Below, piece by piece: positions 13,920 to 17,617 of a DNA stretch of 17,617 bases (position 1 is the first letter of the stretch; the number at the start of each line of letters is the position of its first letter). Below the pieces are notes generated by a model. That model was not told the DNA's origin and made no database searches. It saw only the letters and a program-made list of their open reading frames with translations. The translations under genes were made by a program, and so were the position numbers. Origin of the DNA: Clostridiales bacterium UBA6330. GTDB taxonomy: Bacteria; Bacillota; Clostridia; Oscillospirales; CAG-272. The DNA lies in contig DJSQ01000158.1 of NCBI GenBank assembly GCA_002438075.1, positions 1 to 17,617 on the forward strand, in the 5' to 3' direction.

Positions 13920-15952
13920 GTGTTTTCATCCTTTCTGAATTCGATCCGATACATGGCAAACAGGTCGGTGGGCAAGGTACGGAGGGTGACGCGTCCCCCC
14001 TGCCATGCAAACGCCACCGGGGTGCCGTCCGCAATGCGGAAAACCCGTTTCGGACACACGGGGCAGGCAACCGACAGGTCAAACGCGGGCAGGGTGCGCG
14101 CTTCATCACCCGCATCCAGGTCCAGGACGCTGATGCTGATGCCCTCCCCGTCACGGAAGGTGACCAGCTCTGCGGCACGCGGGGCATCGGGCGCCAGAAC
14201 CTGTTGCGCCGTAATCGGCAACAGCTCCCGCAGGAGTCGGACAAAGCAGGCACGGACTGCCGCACTCTCGGACAGCTCCAACGGCAGTGCCGTCCAGATC
14301 ACGCGCCCCTTGCCGAGCCGACGGGAAAGAATCGCGGGGCTTTCGGTGCGCACGCCCGGCGGGTTGGAATGAATGGAGGCAAACCGCCGCTCCCCCGGTA
14401 CCGTGTAGGGAAGCGTCAGGCGGGCAAGCACCTCACAGTCCTCCGCCGCCCGCACGGTCGGCTGACGGTATGGCATGGGAATGGGATAATCCGCATTGAA
14501 TTCTCCCCACAGCGGACTGTCCGACGTCGGAGAAAGGTAGGTGAACCGATGCGGCGGGACCTCCGTCACCTCCGCGCCCAGCAGACGGGAGAGCAGGGCG
14601 GGCTCCCCGATACCGTTAAACAGAAAGGCACCGCCCCCGCGGACATAAGCCTCGATTGCATCGCGGTCGGCATCGTCCAGCCCCGCAATGCCGCCCGCCG
14701 CAATGCAGGCGTACTCGGCAAGACGCTCCGTTGGCGTGCCCCGCGGGACAACTCCGTAGGGGATATGCTCCGCCGAAAGAATTGCGGACACGGCAAGCGA
14801 ACAGCTTTTGCTGTCAAAATTCTCCCCTATGGGATTGTATTTTCCGGTCGTGGCATACAGCACGCCGACATCCGTCAGCATTTTCCCGCGGAAGTATGGC
14901 TCATAAAGCATCTCCCGCTCCATGGCTCTGCCGATGCGCCGATAGACCCGTTCGTCCAGCGTTCCCACGGGATCCATGGCATCAATGACCAAGGATGCCC
15001 CATGATGCGCGGCAATGAGCAGAATCTCCGCATCCAACCGATTCTGACTTTTTGACACCGTGTGCCGTGAAAGATCCCCCTCCACGCGACAAACCATATG
15101 TTCAAACGGCAGGTGCTTTGTCACCGCGCGAAAATACTTGGCGGAAAAGGAATGCGCGCGCAGTTCACCGTACAGATCCCCTCCGATGTAATCGCAGGCA
15201 TCGGCAACCGCTTCGGTGGAGCAGACGCTCAGGTCCCCTGCCACGCTGTTTGCATAGTTGTGCTCCACCGTGATGCCCGGCATCACCTGCTTGGTGTAAT
15301 CCGTAATTTCCCGCGCAAACTCGGCTATCCACCGACAGCGCATACGGTAATAGCGCTTCCATATGTCACTGCTCCAATTCGGCACCGTCGGCATTTCCGC
15401 CTCCCCGCTCTCTTCCGTCCACCGTTTCCGACAGGCGGGGCAGCGGCACATCACAGGCCAGTAGGTCATGTCATAGAACATTCCCTCCAGGGGTGGGAAA
15501 TAATCGGCAATCTCCCGAAGCTGCGCCTTCACAAACGAGACATATTCGCGGTTGTTCGGACAGCACAGCCCGAACCGTCTGCCCTGCTCGTAGCGGGACT
15601 GCGTGTCGGTTTCCAGCATCCGCCATGTCGGATGCTCGCGCTCTGCCCAGGTGTTAAAAATCAGGCTGTAGTATCCGATGACGTCCATCCCACCCGCATG
15701 GCAGAGATCGACCAACCGACGCATGGCATCGGGTCGCCCTTCAAATGCACGGTGCATTTTCCCAACCGCTGTGGGGTAGTAGCAATAGCCGACGTGCGAC
15801 TGCAAATAGAGCATTGCCGACTGCGTGTGCGCCCGCTTCAGATTTTCAAAATAATCCTCCGGAGAGAACTTGGAAAGGAAAGTGTCATCCCAGTCCTCGA
15901 TGTGCATATCCACCAGATTTCGGCGATAGCTTGTTTCATACCATTGTTTCAT
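13916..15952 (-). CDS. Large cytoplasmic hypothetical glycosidase (GHL6-like, GATase1-like domain)
   Basis: A 678-residue protein without signal peptide. The N-terminal region (KFSPEDYFENLKRAHTQSAMLYLQSHVGY, about 29-57, on to GMDVIGYYSLIF, 88-99) resembles the hypothetical glycosyl hydrolase 6 family, a TIM barrel related to alpha-fucosidases and GH42 galactosidases. FYDMTYWP (159-166) places D161 as a candidate nucleophile, followed by a Cys cluster CRCPACRKRW (C169, C171, C174) like the zinc knuckle of some GH42 enzymes. From about 350 to 560 a Rossmann-like segment (DVGVLYATTGKYNP, SAEHIPYGVVP, YVRGGGAFLFNG) looks like the beta-galactosidase trimerisation domain. The C-terminus is a small beta domain. 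The start at 15952 has GAGAGGAA upstream; the end is coupled to the isomerase-like gene. Substrate unknown. Confidence 0.8.
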   Translation of the reverse strand: MKQWYETSYRRNLVDMHIEDWDDTFLSKFSPEDYFENLKRAHTQSAMLYLQSHVGYCYYPTAVGKMHRAFEGRPDAMRRLVDLCHAGGMDVIGYYSLIFNTWAEREHPTWRMLETDTQSRYEQGRRFGLCCPNNREYVSFVKAQLREIADYFPPLEGMFYDMTYWPVMCRCPACRKRWTEESGEAEMPTVPNWSSDIWKRYYRMRCRWIAEFAREITDYTKQVMPGITVEHNYANSVAGDLSVCSTEAVADACDYIGGDLYGELRAHSFSAKYFRAVTKHLPFEHMVCRVEGDLSRHTVSKSQNRLDAEILLIAAHHGASLVIDAMDPVGTLDERVYRRIGRAMEREMLYEPYFRGKMLTDVGVLYATTGKYNPIGENFDSKSCSLAVSAILSAEHIPYGVVPRGTPTERLAEYACIAAGGIAGLDDADRDAIEAYVRGGGAFLFNGIGEPALLSRLLGAEVTEVPPHRFTYLSPTSDSPLWGEFNADYPIPMPYRQPTVRAAEDCEVLARLTLPYTVPGERRFASIHSNPPGVRTESPAILSRRLGKGRVIWTALPLELSESAAVRACFVRLLRELLPITAQQVLAPDAPRAAELVTFRDGEGISISVLDLDAGDEARTLPAFDLSVACPVCPKRVFRIADGTPVAFAWQGGRVTLRTLPTDLFAMYRIEFRKDENT

Positions 15953-15961
15953 CGGTTCCTC

Positions 15962-16063
15962 TCATTCCACCCTCACCGCGTTTCGGATGCACCGTTGGGA
16001 GAAGGTCGGGGTATCGTCGAGCGGGAAAACGATTTTCTTCAGCTGATGGTCGGTGTAAATCAT
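15962..16063 (-). CDS. Possible 33-residue small protein or gene fragment
   Basis: A 33-codon frame (MIYTDHQLKKIVFPLDD, then TPTFSQRCIRNAVRVE) fills the gap between the dehydrogenase stop (16068) and the glycosidase start (15952). Codon third positions are mostly G or C (about 24 of 32), as in neighbouring genes, and its stop lies within the glycosidase ribosome-binding region, so it may be translationally coupled. The upstream ribosome site (GGTGGTGTG) is weak. It matches nothing I recognise and could be the remnant of a deleted gene. Confidence 0.4.
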   Translation of the reverse strand: MIYTDHQLKKIVFPLDDTPTFSQRCIRNAVRVE

Positions 16064-16067
16064 CTGT

Positions 16068-17024
16068 TCACACCACCGGATAGACCGGATCCCCGCCTTC
16101 CAGCACGCGGAGAATAGACTCCGCACAGGTCATACCGCCGTTGAAGTTCGTCTCATAGGTAATGGCGGCGCAGTGCGGCGAGAGCGCGGTGTTCTCCACC
16201 GAAAGCAGCGGAACGTCCGCTGTCACAGGCTCCCGCTCAAAAACATCAATTCCCGCGGCGTACAGCTTTCCGGACTGCAATGCCGCCACCAGAGCCGCCT
16301 CGTCCACCAGCGCTCCGCGCGCGGTGTTGATGAGCACGGCACCGTCCTTCATCTGCGCAATCCGTTCGGCATTGATGAAGTGTCGGGTCTCGGCGCTCGA
16401 CGGCAGGTGCAGGGAGACGATGTCCGACTCTGCCAGGAGCACGTCGGGCTCCGTCCCCTTTGCGTGGTGCGCTTCAAGCACCTCCGATGCCGCATACGGG
16501 TCATAGACCAGCAGCTTAACACCGAAGCCGGAGAGTAGCTCCGCCACGCGGCGACCGATGCGTCCGAAGCCGATCAGCCCCACGGTCTTGCCGCTAATCT
16601 CCCGCATGGGGAATCTTGCCCACTCTCCGCGGCGCACGGCACGCTCATGTCGGGGGTAATTCTTCATTGCCGCCAGCATCAGCATCACCGTATACTCTGC
16701 CACCGCGTTGTAATTTGCGATGACACCGACCCGAATGCCCCTCTGCTTCATTGCCGCAAGGTCAAAGTTGTCGCACCCCACACCGAAGCGGACGATCACG
16801 CGCAGGTTGTCGCACCCCGCAAGCATCTCCGCCGAATATTTTTCGGTGCCGGCGATCACCGCGCAGGCATCCTTGATCATTTCGTGCTGCTCCTCCGAAG
16901 TGAGGATTCTGCCGGTATCGTTACAGCGCAGTTCAAATCCCGCGTCGGTCAGCAGCTTTCTCGCCTCCGCCGACACGTGCGAGGCATGGTGACGGAACGG
17001 CATGGCAACAATGCGTTTATTCAT
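16068..17024 (-). CDS. D-2-hydroxyacid dehydrogenase (phosphoglycerate dehydrogenase-like)
   Basis: A 318-residue NAD(P)-dependent dehydrogenase, the standard length for the short family without a C-terminal ACT domain. The dinucleotide motif is GFGRIG (152-157), with an acidic residue in the following strand (VYDPYA, D175) pointing to NAD. The catalytic triad is visible: R236 in INTARGALVDE, E265 in DVFEREP and H284 in LSPHCA. VRFGVGCDNFDL (78-89) is the substrate-binding loop. Such enzymes interconvert 2-hydroxy and 2-keto acids, e.g. phosphoglycerate, glycerate or lactate; the cassette context suggests sugar-acid breakdown rather than serine synthesis. The start at 17024 follows AAAGGAG and overlaps the upstream kinase stop by 8 bases. 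Confidence 0.92.
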   Translation of the reverse strand: MNKRIVAMPFRHHASHVSAEARKLLTDAGFELRCNDTGRILTSEEQHEMIKDACAVIAGTEKYSAEMLAGCDNLRVIVRFGVGCDNFDLAAMKQRGIRVGVIANYNAVAEYTVMLMLAAMKNYPRHERAVRRGEWARFPMREISGKTVGLIGFGRIGRRVAELLSGFGVKLLVYDPYAASEVLEAHHAKGTEPDVLLAESDIVSLHLPSSAETRHFINAERIAQMKDGAVLINTARGALVDEAALVAALQSGKLYAAGIDVFEREPVTADVPLLSVENTALSPHCAAITYETNFNGGMTCAESILRVLEGGDPVYPVV

Positions 17025-17617
17025 GTTCTGCTCCTTTCGTAATTCCCAGCATTTCCGACACGCGGTCGGTCAATGCGTCAAAATTCACGGCATTCGGGTC
17101 GGTCACGTCCACGCAAACGGAGGGACAGTCCACCCGAAAATCCGCCATTCCGAGATTTTCAAACACCTCGCGGAAGCGTTCCCGTGACATAACGGTATTC
17201 GGCATCGGCTCCCCCGACAGGAGCGGGTAGTGGTCGGGCAGAGCGTGTGCGATATGCCTTGCACCGACACGGTCGCGCTCCGCATACCGATGCCAGAAAA
17301 CATCTGCGTCACCCGTCAGGAAGAGCATTCCCGCGCGGCAGGGATGGGCGGCGAGAAATTCCCGCACCCCCGACTCCATATCCGCGCGGAAGTTGTTGAC
17401 CATGCACAGGGAATTCCCCGCATCCAGAACCGCTCCCGCCGCACGGAGCAGCACTGCGTTCGCCGCAACATCCAGCTGTCTCTTTTCGGGGTAATTCCGA
17501 AAACCTACCGTGTCGAACAGCGCCTCCTTGAGGTCGTCCTTCTCCAGCACAGGCATTCCGAACACCCCTGCAAGTCGGCGGGCGACCGTGCTTTTCCCGG
17601 ATGCCGGCAGTCCCGCG
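17017..17617 (-). CDS. P-loop kinase (AAA_33-like), N-terminus beyond window edge
   Basis: About 200 codons of a gene whose start lies off the right edge. The first visible residues are AGLPASGKSTVARRL, a Walker A motif of the small-molecule kinase type, followed by FGMPVLEKDDLKEALFD, the substrate/Asp region typical of AAA_33, gluconate-kinase-like and zeta-toxin-like P-loop kinases. A lid-like segment is at RYAERDRVGARH, and near the end VDVTDPNAVNFDALTDRV is the usual closing strand and helix of these kinases. An in-frame GTG at 17565 exists but would lack the P-loop, so it is not the start. It probably phosphorylates a sugar, sugar acid or related metabolite for the cassette. Overlap with the dehydrogenase gene indicates one operon. 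Confidence 0.85.
   Translation of the reverse strand, partial: AGLPASGKSTVARRLAGVFGMPVLEKDDLKEALFDTVGFRNYPEKRQLDVAANAVLLRAAGAVLDAGNSLCMVNNFRADMESGVREFLAAHPCRAGMLFLTGDADVFWHRYAERDRVGARHIAHALPDHYPLLSGEPMPNTVMSRERFREVFENLGMADFRVDCPSVCVDVTDPNAVNFDALTDRVSEMLGITKGAEHE

Noticed and set aside
15098..16117. Plus-strand open frame of 339 codons over the GHL6-like gene
   Set aside because: Shadow of a coupled minus-strand gene; no recognisable domain or translation signal.

Overview
The window most resembles chromosome from an uncultured, moderately high-GC member of the Clostridia (Bacillota), probably a gut lineage. This is an inference from textbook sigma-A promoters (TTGACA/TATAAT), strong GGAGG ribosome sites, lipoproteins with Thr/Glu/Pro-rich linkers, a MoxR/DUF58 pair, MacB-type exporters, and several sugar-catabolism cassettes with stop/start ATGA overlaps. 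No rRNA, tRNA or CRISPR array was seen. Nearly every gene is on the minus strand; the exception is an AraC-type regulator.

Regions by coordinate (minus-strand genes are transcribed right to left). (1) 1-1631: a DUF58 protein (cut by the window edge) behind a MoxR AAA+ ATPase, driven by a near-consensus promoter with a perfect 12-3-12 inverted repeat just downstream of the predicted start of transcription. (2) 1642-5027: a four-gene, translationally coupled exporter operon (small membrane-anchored protein, two unequal FtsX/MacB-like permeases, ATPase) with a fully consensus promoter at one end and a terminator at the other. (3) 5046-8098: an HpcH/HpaI-type aldolase and a cytoplasmic Asp-box sialidase-like protein (ATGA overlap), divergent from an AraC regulator; the intergenic region holds two good promoters and palindromic candidate operators. 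A bidirectional terminator closes the AraC gene and the next gene. (4) 8113-11207: a solute-binding lipoprotein with no permease nearby, a beta-helix lipoprotein, and a tiny lipoprotein that is little more than lipobox and linker. (5) 11281-12687: a scarred area with a 47-residue peptide, a repeat-containing beta-rich protein that appears to have lost its N-terminus, a cluster of hairpins, and a deleted remnant of a mobile-element CHC2/TOPRIM-type protein. (6) 12732-17617: a tightly packed cassette comprising a P-loop kinase (cut by the window edge), a D-2-hydroxyacid dehydrogenase, a possible 33-residue ORF, a large hypothetical glycosidase (GHL6-like with a beta-galactosidase trimerisation-like domain) and a phosphomannose-isomerase-like cupin.

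Together, regions 3, 4 and 6 look like carbohydrate scavenging: surface lipoproteins for binding or processing glycans, then cytoplasmic glycosidases, aldolase, dehydrogenase, isomerase and kinase handling the released sugars or sugar acids. The substrate cannot be read from sequence. The points most worth a second look are the moxR operator-like palindrome, the coupled cassette with its altered metal-site isomerase, the aldolase/sialidase divergon, and the truncation scar near 12.4 kb.
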